Assembly (NCBI GenBank): GCA_001953115.1
Contig: LSSL01000440.1
Span: 1 to 33,071, forward strand
Origin: Smittium mucronatum
Taxonomy: Eukaryota; Kickxellomycota; Harpellomycetes; Harpellales; Legeriomycetaceae
Length of the DNA: 33,071 nt
Direction: 5' to 3'
Shown here: positions 1-8,748 of the stretch, piece after piece
Position numbering within the stretch: the first letter of the stretch is position 1
How the letters are laid out: the number at the start of each line of letters is the position of its first letter
The notes under the pieces: model-generated
Seen by the model: only the letters and a program-made list of their open reading frames with translations
Database searches by the model: none
Told to the model about the DNA's origin: nothing
Position numbers and translations under genes: made by a program

Positions 1-177
1 GCGATTCGGAGGACAGCGATTCCAGAGGAGGACCATCTCGAAACAGGAGGAACCGATCGTTTAGCACAGCTGAGACATAGTCTAGTGCACAAGTCCAGCG
101 TTCGACAGTCAGACGGATCTCAGCGTCTAACAGCTATTTGTAGGAAAGCCATATCGATCAATCCCACGTTTGGGTAG
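1..177 (+). pseudogene. Open-frame fragment cut by the window edge
   Basis: Frame 1 is open from the first base for 58 codons and ends at TAG (175-177). The stretch is clearly richer in G and C than almost all of the window, as are the DIRS coding relics, which suggests the 3' end of an old coding sequence. Frame 3 is also open for about 25 codons and is Arg/Ser/Glu rich, so the frame is not certain. I recognise no domain. A retroelement 3' end is possible because a G-run resembling a polypurine tract follows at 318-328, but nothing confirms it. Confidence 0.2.
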
Positions 178-219
178 GAGCCTAATTTTATTAATCCTGC
201 TAGAAGTAGGCTCTGACTA

Positions 220-475
220 GGAGCTCAATAACTTCAATGAACTATTGTTTGTTGACAAAGAGCTTAACTCTTGACTGCTTGCAACCTCAGTCATCCAGCC
301 TACTTGAAGCAATGCCAGGGGGGGGGGGTCTTTCGGTTGGTAGATTGCACCCTTTTCCCGTAGGTACGCAGCCGGTAGTCCGGCAGAGGAGCTTATTGTA
401 GTTAGGATAATAGTCTTATCTATACGTCTTTTTCTTTTTTTCATATTTTTTTAGCATAGTTTTTAATGACGTTAT
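220..475. repeat. Dispersed repeat, GC-richer copy
   Basis: This segment aligns with 6945-7195. Shared anchors are the CTTGAAG/ATTGAAG block, the long G-run followed by GTCTTTC (318-335 here), TAGATTGCA, and a T-rich end with TTTTTATATT-type sequence and TTATCTTA. Here the run is 11 G. The copy at 6945 is far more AT-rich at aligned positions. The source element is unknown; the G-run could be a polypurine tract beside a long terminal repeat. The minus-strand open frame across this segment has no recognisable content and is not called as a gene. Confidence 0.5.
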
Positions 476-504
476 CTTACAACAAAATTCCGTGATACAA
501 AAAA

Positions 505-590
505 AAAAAAGACAATATTTTGAAAATTTGACTATTTTTGTAAATAATTTCAAAGTCTTAACTATTTTTGTAAAAACCTCAAAAAAATAT
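505..590. repeat. Terminal motif of the large TIR element family (right-end orientation)
   Basis: Two units of about 30 bp carry ATTTTGAAAATTTGACTATT and the later CTTAACTATTTTTGTA. The same sequence forms the extreme right end of the element at 20082-25700 (near 25660-25700), and its reverse complement occurs at 20090-20140 and 32510-32590. An element ending here would extend left, out of the window. Confidence 0.45.
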
Positions 591-2817
591 CTATAAAAAC
601 ATTTGTTGAAAGAATTAATGAAATTATTATCAAGATGAATATTTGAATTGAACTATACGCTTTGAATCTGTTTCAAGATTAGATGGTTGGAAAGCTAATA
701 CATTTTCTATATTCAGTCTATGTAAAAAATCCGAGTTGAGAATTTTATAAGCATGATTCCAGAGAGCTTGAGATTGAAAATAACTTTTTAAGAATTGATC
801 AGTTAGAATTAAATTTAGTATATCAAAGTCAAAAAAATAGTTCCTACAAAATTTATCAGAAAAATTATGTAGTGATATGCTTTTTCCGTGTAATAATTAT
901 AAATATTGAACATAAATGCATGAGAGAAAAATCCTAGTTTAAGTTTTCCAGAAGAACTATTTTTTTTCTATAAAAATAAACTCTTTATTGGGATTTAATT
1001 CATATTAGAACCATTTCGATATAAAAAAACTTATTAGCATTAAGCTTCATATTTTATAGTTATCAGCAGATAATCATTAAAGTATAAAAATAATGGGTGA
1101 ATTTATAAATTAAGCAACGAAAATTTTATTTGAAAATATGAACTAAAAAAAATTATTGTAGTCTTATTACAGCTATTCAAAGATTGCCATAATGTCTTTG
1201 ATAACTATATTTTGATTCTGAAATATCTTAAATTTTACCAGTAAATTGGAATAATGAACTTATATCAATCACAAAAATAAATTTTTTCAAATCTTTAGGA
1301 TTAATCAATATCAATAGATTTTTTTTTTTTAAAAAAATAATTCATTAATATATTGAAATTCTCAAAACTTTTTTTTTTTAAAGATAATATAATGCGTTTA
1401 TATTAATTGAATTTAATTCATTGTATAGGAATGTAGTTTTTCTGCTATTTTACTAAAGCAGATTAGAAGATATATATGTATACATGGATTAATAATTATA
1501 TTTTTAATCAAATTTTCAAAAATAATAACAGTTTAATTTTAACGTAAACTATAATAATGAGGAAAAAAGATAGTTTTTCATAGTTTAATCACCAAATTTA
1601 GATTTGTGGCTTATTTCGATTAAGTATCGCTTTTCTATAATTTTAAAAAAAATTTAATGCTTTTTTATATGAAACTATATGAATCCAATTCCAATAATCG
1701 CTTTTGATCTCACTTAAAATTGTATTTTTTTTATTTAATGAAACCTTTAAAAGTTTTATATCTATCAAACCATAGATATATTGTGTATATGATTTGATTT
1801 CTGATTTTTTATCCTTACAATTGTAGATCACTGTTGTAATTTTATATAGAAAACATAAATATTGATCAAATTGAAGATGCTGATCCAATTTTTGAATCAA
1901 ATCAAATCATCTTGTTAGACTCTTATTTTTTTTGGGGACTGTGTTTTCCTTTATCCAACCATAATTCTAATGAGTGTTTTAAAGATGCATGAGTATCAAT
2001 ATTTTTGGGAAAACTAAAAATTTAAACTCATTTATATCTTGTTTATTATTTGATATACAAAAAGCGCCGATCTTAATTTAAAAAGCAATTTTTTTTATTT
2101 ACCGAGCATCTCCCGATTATAATTTAACCTTTTCTAAATCCTGATCTCTGCTTTGCCCCTATCTTTAATTTTTAAATATTTTAATTGGTTATTTTCTTGA
2201 TGTATTCAATAATGGGCATATGTGTTTAATCCAATGTCAAGATTGAATAGAAAATGAAAAAAATCTTTTGTTATCACGTCCCTGAAAGGGTTAAATAGAC
2301 CAACTCTCTTCCAAAAAAATATTAAAATTCAGAATCAATAAGAATTTCAGCAATTAAATAAACATCATCAGTGAAATATTTAAGAAGCAAAAAAAGAAAT
2401 CATATAACTGTAAATCAAATAATAATAATAAATAATGCCAGTAAATAACTACAAAAAATTGATCTACATTAATGCACACATCTTTTACACACATATACTA
2501 TCTTCTGTACAGAAAAAATAAATTTAATAAAACTTAAACCAAAAGCTTATAGGCCATTTTTAGATCGATTAAAATTTATCATTTTATATCATTATCTTGA
2601 TGAAAATCATCAATTCTCCGCTCTTAATAATCTCGAAATTTTTTTAAAGTCCTTAAAAATAAACCGATATATCTACTTATTATTTCCAAATATTTATAAT
2701 TTCTTTAAATTCACACCACAATCCAACATAAAAAAAACCAGCTTTCAGAAATTCTGGATAAATCATCAATATTATAGACTTTTTTGAATTAAGACCGATA
2801 TATTTGGTTTAGTAAAG
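591..2817. other. AT-rich intergenic DNA, no gene seen
   Basis: Poly-A/T tracts and short random open frames only. The longest, on the minus strand at 1643-1900, has no domain, low complexity and AT-driven composition. The only structured feature is a piggyBac-like end at 2279-2294, annotated separately. Confidence 0.6.
2279..2294. repeat. piggyBac-like terminus (CCCTTTC beside TTAA)
   Basis: Reading the minus strand, TTAA (2291-2294) is followed by CCCTTTCAGGGACG and then AAAAGA plus a T-tract. PiggyBac transposons insert at TTAA and often begin with CCCTTT or similar. Related ends occur at 25904-25923 and, decayed, at 6551-6569. No piggyBac transposase is visible. This may be the end of a non-autonomous copy or a solo end. 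Confidence 0.35.
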
Positions 2818-3171
2818 ATGTTTAAAAACGTTTTCTTCTTATTATTAGCCATTTCCATGACCATAGTGTCGTCTCATAAACACAGAAGAAGAGGGCCTAT
2901 TTTCAGGTTCTATTCTCAGCCCAACCATAAGGTTCTCAAAGCCGAAGCTGAGCCAGCTTTTGACAACTGTTTCAATATTGGAAGTTTCAGATCCGCAATC
3001 TTCAGAGCTCCAAAAACAGGATCTGTAGAGATGTGCAGCCAACTTGATTGCGGTGGTATATGCGTTACTAGAGATATGTATCGATCTTTCGCCCCCAGAG
3101 ATAATATTAGAGAATATGGTCGATTGTTCAATTCAGTTGTTTATAGAAATTATACCGGATGTTCCGTCTAA
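2818..3171 (+). CDS. Secreted single-domain beta/gamma-crystallin-like protein
   Basis: This encodes 117 residues from an ATG in AAAGATG context. Residues 1-19 are a hydrophobic signal peptide ending VSS. A basic cluster (His20-Arg25) follows and could be a processing site. One cysteine-rich module spans about 28-110. Its cysteines are Cys51, 73, 78 and 82, with Cys115 near the C-terminus in TGCSV. The block MCSQLDCGG fits a Greek-key signature (C-x4-C-x-G) with cysteines replacing the usual aromatics. The first motif (FYSQPNHKV) is degenerate. The module closely matches the third module of the gene at 7858-8748 and shares its C-terminus, so the two are paralogues. The fold is inferred from motif spacing only; function is unknown. 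No intron is seen. A recent 136-bp tandem duplication lies just downstream. Confidence 0.8.
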   Translation: MFKNVFFLLLAISMTIVSSHKHRRRGPIFRFYSQPNHKVLKAEAEPAFDNCFNIGSFRSAIFRAPKTGSVEMCSQLDCGGICVTRDMYRSFAPRDNIREYGRLFNSVVYRNYTGCSV

Positions 3172-3296
3172 TCTTTTGTTTATATTTTTTATTATTAGAT
3201 CAATTAGACTTGAAAAATATATATTATAGTTATCCAATATAGCTCAAAAAATAATTAAAGCACATAGTAACAAGTTTTTTGGTTTGGTATTCAAAA

Positions 3297-3568
3297 AATC
3301 GAGTTTTGAACTGATTTAATTAATGTTATAAAACTCGTTAAAAAGAAGTATACAGATAATATTAGTCAACCTAACAAAGCGATTTTTAAAATAATCAACT
3401 ACCCTAATAGTTTCCAACTTGGCATTTAAGATAATCGAGTTTTGAACTGATTTAATTAATGTTATAAAACTCGTTAAAAAGAAGTATTCAGATAATATTA
3501 GTCAACCTAACAAAGCGATTTTTAAAATAATCAACTACCCTAATAGTTTCCAACTTGGTATTTAAGAT
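3297..3568. repeat. 136-bp tandem duplication, two copies
   Basis: Copy 1 is 3297-3432 and copy 2 is 3433-3568. By eye they differ at only two positions (TATACAG/TATTCAG and TTGGCATTT/TTGGTATTT). Each copy holds an inverted repeat, CGAGTTTT ... AAAACTCG (3300-3307 and its partner about 22 bases later). Partial unit sequence (TTTGGTATTC) precedes copy 1. The near identity implies a recent event. It lies 125 bp after the stop of the secreted-protein gene. Confidence 0.9.
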
Positions 3569-5079
3569 GTCACAGATGGTGAAATGTCAAAAAAAAAAAT
3601 CATAATCAAATAATATAGATAGTGCCATTAATTAACACTATAAATCATCGCTTTTATAATTTATCAGGGCTCCAAAGGCTTAATTTTATTATTTCAATCT
3701 AATCTGAAACCAATAGCATAATTTTTTTCAGATAATCCCTTCTAAAAAGGTTCATGAAATTTAGTAAAAATAAAAGCTAATAATTTCATTTTATAACCAT
3801 AAATTGAAACATAAAATTTTTTGTAGTTTTTATTGTAATTTTATAAAAAAACTTTTGAAGCACCAAATAATTATTAAAAAATTTACTAAAATTGTTGTTA
3901 TAATTATATCGGCCTTCAGGTTGTGAATAAGATGCAAATAATCACCTTCCAGGCCGTCCAGAAGCTATTAAATATGATATTTTTATATGTAATTTTTTAA
4001 TAAATTGACCCTCCTGCAAAATAGATGAAACTGATACTGTAGAGAGTCATCTTATTAAACCACTCTTTATGTGATAAATAACGAAATGAGTATATCAATT
4101 TTTTTATACATGCAATGATCCACTCTGGAATCAAAAATAAATTTTCGAATTTCAATGAATCTTTGTTGGAGATAGTTGGAAAACTCCTTGAGGGGGGGTC
4201 TACTCACAATTTGTTCAAACAACAAACTGACACCACCGATCTTGAAATTTTGATGGAAATAGCCAGATTTTTGATTGGGATCTGAATGCCCAGAACACTT
4301 AAGCTCCAGAGTTTAAGTGATTCACCAGCCTCCATGATCCAATGCCCTCGAAGTATGGAGAGATAGAACGGCAGGGATGAGTTGGGTGAAATTTTTTTCC
4401 ATCTTTCAATCTAGTTAATATAACTTTTTTTTGACTAAGAAATAAATACTTCTTAAAAAAACGTAGAATTAAAAGATATGACACTATAATGACTTTGTCA
4501 GTTTATTTTAAATTTATTTTGAAAAAGTATGGTTTAGAGCATTATAAATATACACATCATTCTATTGGTTCCTGCTTATTTTTTGAAAAGTTGTTAATAT
4601 ATAAAAATATAAGCTCGTCTCTATCCCTTTTAATTTTAGAGGACATTAATTTATCAGATTTAATAATTTTTGATTAGAAGTTTTTTTTAATAATAACATC
4701 ATAGCAGGTGAAACATATTTCATCTATGACAAAGGTCCTAATAGTGCATAAATCAAATGTCAAATCTTAATATATTATTTATTCATATAACCCACAAATA
4801 GCCAGTCCACGCATTTTTTATTTAAAATAAAAAAACTTAGAGTATTTCGGATTGTTTGAATTTTTTTTTAATAAAAAAATAATCAGCATGAACAAAAAAT
4901 AGCTTATATTTTTACCCTTAACCCTTATCACTTTAACAATCAGCTGTACAATAAACCTCACTCAATTTTCGGTCAATACAAACTCGTTTTTTGAGTGTGT
5001 CTTGGAATCGGATTGTTGGCATTAATGACTCAATACAAAATGTACTATTTTTTCAAATATTAATTCAATACATCTCTGG
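3569..5079. other. AT-rich spacer with a GC-richer relic at about 4130-4400
   Basis: Most of this stretch is featureless. From 4130 to 4400 the composition rises in G+C, there is a run of seven G (4192-4198), and short peptides in several frames look like decayed coding sequence. I cannot assign a family. The small open frames at 4299-4484 (-) and 4489-4677 (+) show no domain and are not called. Confidence 0.4.
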
Positions 5080-6470
5080 TAAATTTATTATGTTTACTCG
5101 AGAAATTATCCTAATAGAGTGTGTTTAACGTATTAATTACCCTAAAAAACTTATTTTACAGGTTGTTTTGAATTTATTGGTCTAATAATTCCTTTAACAA
5201 CTTAATTTGTTAATAGAGATTAATTAATTAAATATATATTTTCTTTATTAATTTCAAATTCCATTTCGGAAAAACTGAGTATTAAGATCAGAAAATTTCT
5301 TCCGATAATTCCCCATGGTTTTTAAAAAAAAATCTAGGCTTTATGAACTCAGTTATTATGAAATTGTTGCATATTTTCGAATTAACATAGAAAAAGATAT
5401 TTAATTCGTCAAAATCTTTTTAATTCAACCAATAAGCATAAATAACCCCATTAAAATGATCCTTTTTTAACCCTTTAACAGCTAGACAGCTTAATTGTGT
5501 AACCATTAATAGATAAAGTTTATCCATCTTTTATTTATTTTTAATAATGAATTATGTTCCATTAGCTACTTCATTTCAATCTACGATTTTTTTTTTTGGA
5601 TTTATCTATTCAAAGCATAGTGAGGATTTTAAAGTAAAATACTAAGGAGAAATAAATAAAAACAAATTTTTTTGGAAAATTTTCATGCAATGTTATTTGT
5701 GAATCAATTGGAAGTAGGTTTTGGACCACTTCATCCTCAAACCAGAGTATAAAGTTGCAATTAACTAATTTTTATTTAAAAATCATAGGACTATCACCAC
5801 AAAAATGTCTCTTTTTTCTTGTTCAATTAAAAAATATATTAGAAATATTTCTTTATAATTAGTTTAATGCATAAAATTATCTAATGGAGAATGGAAATGA
5901 AATAAATAGATGCTCAATACATCTTATGACCCTGAAAAACTAAAAATTAAAAACTGATAACGAGCTAAATAGTGGAGTTTACATAAACAGTCCCAAAAAC
6001 TGTAGGGTTTAAAAAAACTAAAACTTGGTAGCGCATGCATTCCATTGGATATTTTAAGTACCAAAAAGTCATAATCCACAAAAAAATAAGGGTTACTAAT
6101 TAGCAAGTATTTAGATAAAAAGAACTACGTTCAAAAATGATTAATTCTTATTTCTAAAAATTACCAGTCATAACTAGTTTAAAAAAAACTAATAAGATGT
6201 GTTTAATTCAATATAGACCAAATTTCCTAATCCATGCAGTTATATCAAAATAACCCCTTCAATTATTTAATAAGCGAATACTTTTCAAATTACTTTTTCC
6301 ATAAGCTTTTTTCTATTCTTTTATGTCATTACTGTATTAGAAAACTTTAAACCCCACATTTAATATAAAAGCGAACTTTTGATTTTATGGATCAGTTGAT
6401 TTATTAATTTGTCTTCATTTGTTTAATTTATCAAAAATACAATTTTATCTCACTCTTATTTCGAATATTT
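5080..6470 (-). repeat. Dispersed repeat copy A, inverted homologue of 20945-22396
   Basis: The reverse complement matches 20945-22396. The core at 5860-6120 is about 95% identical by eye to 21300-21560, and identity falls toward both ends. Recognisable anchors are GAATTTATTGGTCTAATAAT near 5169 and the CATGCATTCCATTGGATATT block near 6033. A 60-codon open frame is conserved in both copies (5924-6106 here), but it lacks an initial ATG and looks like a by-product of DNA similarity. Copy B lies inside the large TIR element. Copy A has no such TIRs nearby, so it is probably a fragment or a different repeat family. Confidence 0.75.
5467..5480 (+). repeat. Possible left terminus of a piggyBac-like element
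   Basis: TTAA (5467-5470) is followed by CCCTTTAACAGC. It lies inside repeat copy A. A candidate opposite end is the decayed GGTATCGGAAAGAG/TTAA at 6551-6569, giving about 1.1 kb. The two ends share only the first bases, so pairing is uncertain. Confidence 0.2.
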
Positions 6471-7857
6471 AATTCGTTAAAAGTGCTTCATTTCGATAAT
6501 TTCTCTAATGTTTAAATAAATATACCGAGATAAAAAATAAAAAACATCTTTGGTATCGGAAAGAGTTAAATACAGAAAATTTATAGAAATAATATGATTT
6601 TTTTGGCTCCTGTGAGCAAAATATCTTTTCTTGGTATATAATCATAATTATTGTACTTTTTGAGGTAAAAAATGCAAGTATTTCAAACAATATTTCTCTA
6701 TTCTATTCAGGAAGTATTCGTGAATGAGTAAAATGATTATAATCGAGCAAATCGAGAGAAAGAAATTCTTCAAAATGACAAAATAAATTCGACACTACAT
6801 AGTCTGGGTTATCTTTTATGCAAGAATTTAGCTCTTAAGGCCATTCTAATCTTAGCATCTAAAAACTTATTGTTTGAAGATCATATCTATAAGTTTCAGA
6901 TTTATGGTAGATTTTATTTATTGTTGATATAATATGCTGTGAGCTTTAAGCAGGAGCTATACAGCCCCAGTGAGTCTTATTCAAAACTTCATGTAACCCC
7001 ATATATTCATTTTATTGAAGAAATACCGGGGGGGAGGTCTTTCATTTTATAGATTGCATTTTTTTTTTGGTAATTTACTGTATTTATTTCATTAGAGAGG
7101 GCAATTTTATAAAAAATTTCGGGGTCTTCAATATATATTCTCTTTTTTTGCGCTTTTTTATATTAGTTATTGATATTTTTATCTTAAAATATATCTGTAA
7201 AGAAAAAGGATAGATTTTAGGATTTTGGCTTATTTATGAAAATAAATTATCCGATTAAAAGCTTGAATCTAGAATCATAATATAACATATGTTTAGATTT
7301 AGGCTTAGTCTAAGATTAATTTTGAAAATTCTATATTATTTTTGATTATTAGCGTTTTAAAAAACAATCTAGTTCTTTTTTCTTTAGATATTAAAATTAA
7401 AATTATAAATCATGAGGATTTAAAAACAAACAATTTAGATCTTTTTTCTTTGAATGAGAATTTAAAAACTATAAACCAATAAACTTTAAAATAATAGACA
7501 CTAGCTCTTTCGTAAAAATCAAACAAAAATTTTTATTGATATAGATATTAGTATAAATAACAAAAAGTATTTTTGACACGTGTCTAGGAAAAATTTTTTA
7601 TGCGACAATCAATTCCAATAAAAAATTAAATCGATTGATAAACAATGTTATATTAAGCCCACCTAAAATCGAAGATAAAGAAGATAAATTTTCAGTATTT
7701 AAGAAATAGTTATTGACATTATTTTTAGACTTTTCTCTAATATGCATGATAAAAGACCTTTTATAATAGAGTTCAAATTTTTTTATCACCCAGCCAATAA
7801 ATAAAAACCGGATATCGCTTTAATATTTATAAGGTGTCTTTAGATATAAATAAAAAA
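6471..7857. other. AT-rich spacer upstream of the three-domain gene
   Basis: Contains a decayed piggyBac-like end at 6551-6569 and the AT-rich dispersed repeat at 6945-7195. The minus-strand open frames at 6505-6690 and 7598-7789 have no recognisable content. A TATA-like TTTATAAG lies at about 7826-7833, shortly before the ATG at 7858; this is a weak promoter hint only. Confidence 0.45.
6945..7195. repeat. Dispersed repeat, AT-decayed copy of 220-475
   Basis: Aligned with 220-475 through ATTGAAG, ACCGGGGGGG followed by GGTCTTTC, TAGATTGCA and the terminal TTTTTATATTAGTT/TTATCTTA block. Where the other copy has G or C, this one mostly has A or T. No reading frame survives. Confidence 0.5.
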
Positions 7858-8748
7858 ATGATCAAGAATATATGCAAACTTTTATTGATCTCGGCTGTAA
7901 CAATTATTTCTTCTGTAAAATCAAATAAAAATCAAGATCATGTTTTCAAATTCTACTCAAAATCATACTATAATGGATTTTTTAAAAAGATTTCCCCTGA
8001 GCCCAAAAGATGTTACGAAGTTGGACCTTTCCTTTCAGCTCAATTTGGTGGCCCAAGAGTTGGTGCAGTTAAAATGTGCAGCGGGTCTGATTGTAGTGGG
8101 AAATGTGTTATAAGGGATATGAAAACAGCCTATGCACCCGGAGACAACATTAAAGATTATGGAAGATTCTTCTCATCAATTATTTACAATCCTAATAAAG
8201 CAACCCATAAGTTCAGCTTTTACTTCAACTCATACTATAAAGGCCTAATCAAGGAAATACACCCAATATCTAGAAAATGTTACAAAATTGGACCTTTCCT
8301 TTCAGCTCAATTTGGTGGCCCAAGAGTTGGTGCAGTAAAAATGTGCAGCGGGTCTGATTGTAGTGGGGAATGCGTTATAAGGGATATGAAAACTGCATAT
8401 GCACCCGGAGACAACATTAAAGATTATGGAAGATTCTTCTCATCAATTATTTACAATCCTAATAAAGCAAGCCATAAGTTCAGCTTCTACTCAAGTTCTT
8501 ACTACAAAGGACATATTAAAAGTGTAGATCCAAAGTTAAACAGATGTTACAATATAGGACCATTTAGTTCTGCTAAGTTCGATGGCCCTAAAATAGGATC
8601 CGTAGAAATGTGTAGTGAGCTTGATTGTGGAGGTATTTGTGCAACCAGAGACATGAAAACAGGTAATGCTCCAGGAGATAATAATAAAGACTATGGATTT
8701 TTATTCAAATCTATCATGTACAGAAAAGAAAGTGGCTGTACTATTTAA
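7858..8748 (+). CDS. Secreted protein with three tandem beta/gamma-crystallin-like modules
   Basis: This encodes 296 residues. The start is the ATG at 7858 (AAAAAAATG) because the frame extends upstream only to a GTG, and the signal peptide (residues 1 to about 22) begins at this Met. Three 89-residue modules follow at about 29-117, 118-206 and 207-296. Each has a first motif of the type FYSKSYYNG (Tyr33-x4-Tyr38-x-Gly40), the expected Greek-key signature. A second motif, MCSGSDCSG (Cys74-x4-Cys79-x-Gly81), has cysteines in place of aromatics. Each module has four cysteines (52, 74, 79, 83 in module 1). Modules 1 and 2 are nearly identical over their last two thirds; module 3 resembles the single-module protein at 2818-3171. 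No membrane anchor is seen. The fold is inferred; function is unknown. Confidence 0.85.
   Translation: MIKNICKLLLISAVTIISSVKSNKNQDHVFKFYSKSYYNGFFKKISPEPKRCYEVGPFLSAQFGGPRVGAVKMCSGSDCSGKCVIRDMKTAYAPGDNIKDYGRFFSSIIYNPNKATHKFSFYFNSYYKGLIKEIHPISRKCYKIGPFLSAQFGGPRVGAVKMCSGSDCSGECVIRDMKTAYAPGDNIKDYGRFFSSIIYNPNKASHKFSFYSSSYYKGHIKSVDPKLNRCYNIGPFSSAKFDGPKIGSVEMCSELDCGGICATRDMKTGNAPGDNNKDYGFLFKSIMYRKESGCTI

Noticed and set aside
217..444. 75-codon minus-strand frame starting MKKRKRRIDK
   Set aside because: It spans a dispersed repeat whose second copy has no frame, and the G-run gives its proline stretch. No domain is visible.
3297..3568. CRISPR-like repeat structure
   Set aside because: Two long adjacent copies without spacers; this is a tandem duplication in a eukaryotic genome.
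4915..4930. Telomere-like ACCCTTAACCCTTA
   Set aside because: Only two short units, no array, and far from any window end; likely coincidence or a decayed transposon end.
5924..6106. A 60-codon frame (-) identical in most residues to one at 21318-21500 (+), looking like a conserved protein
   Set aside because: The DNA of the whole 1.4-kb repeat is conserved on both sides of the frame, neither copy begins with ATG, and the residues are the hydrophobic and aromatic mix given by AT-rich DNA. Conservation is explained by the repeat.
7834..7857. Upstream GTG start for the three-module gene
   Set aside because: Eukaryotic nuclear genes rarely start at GTG, and the signal peptide begins cleanly at the ATG at 7858.
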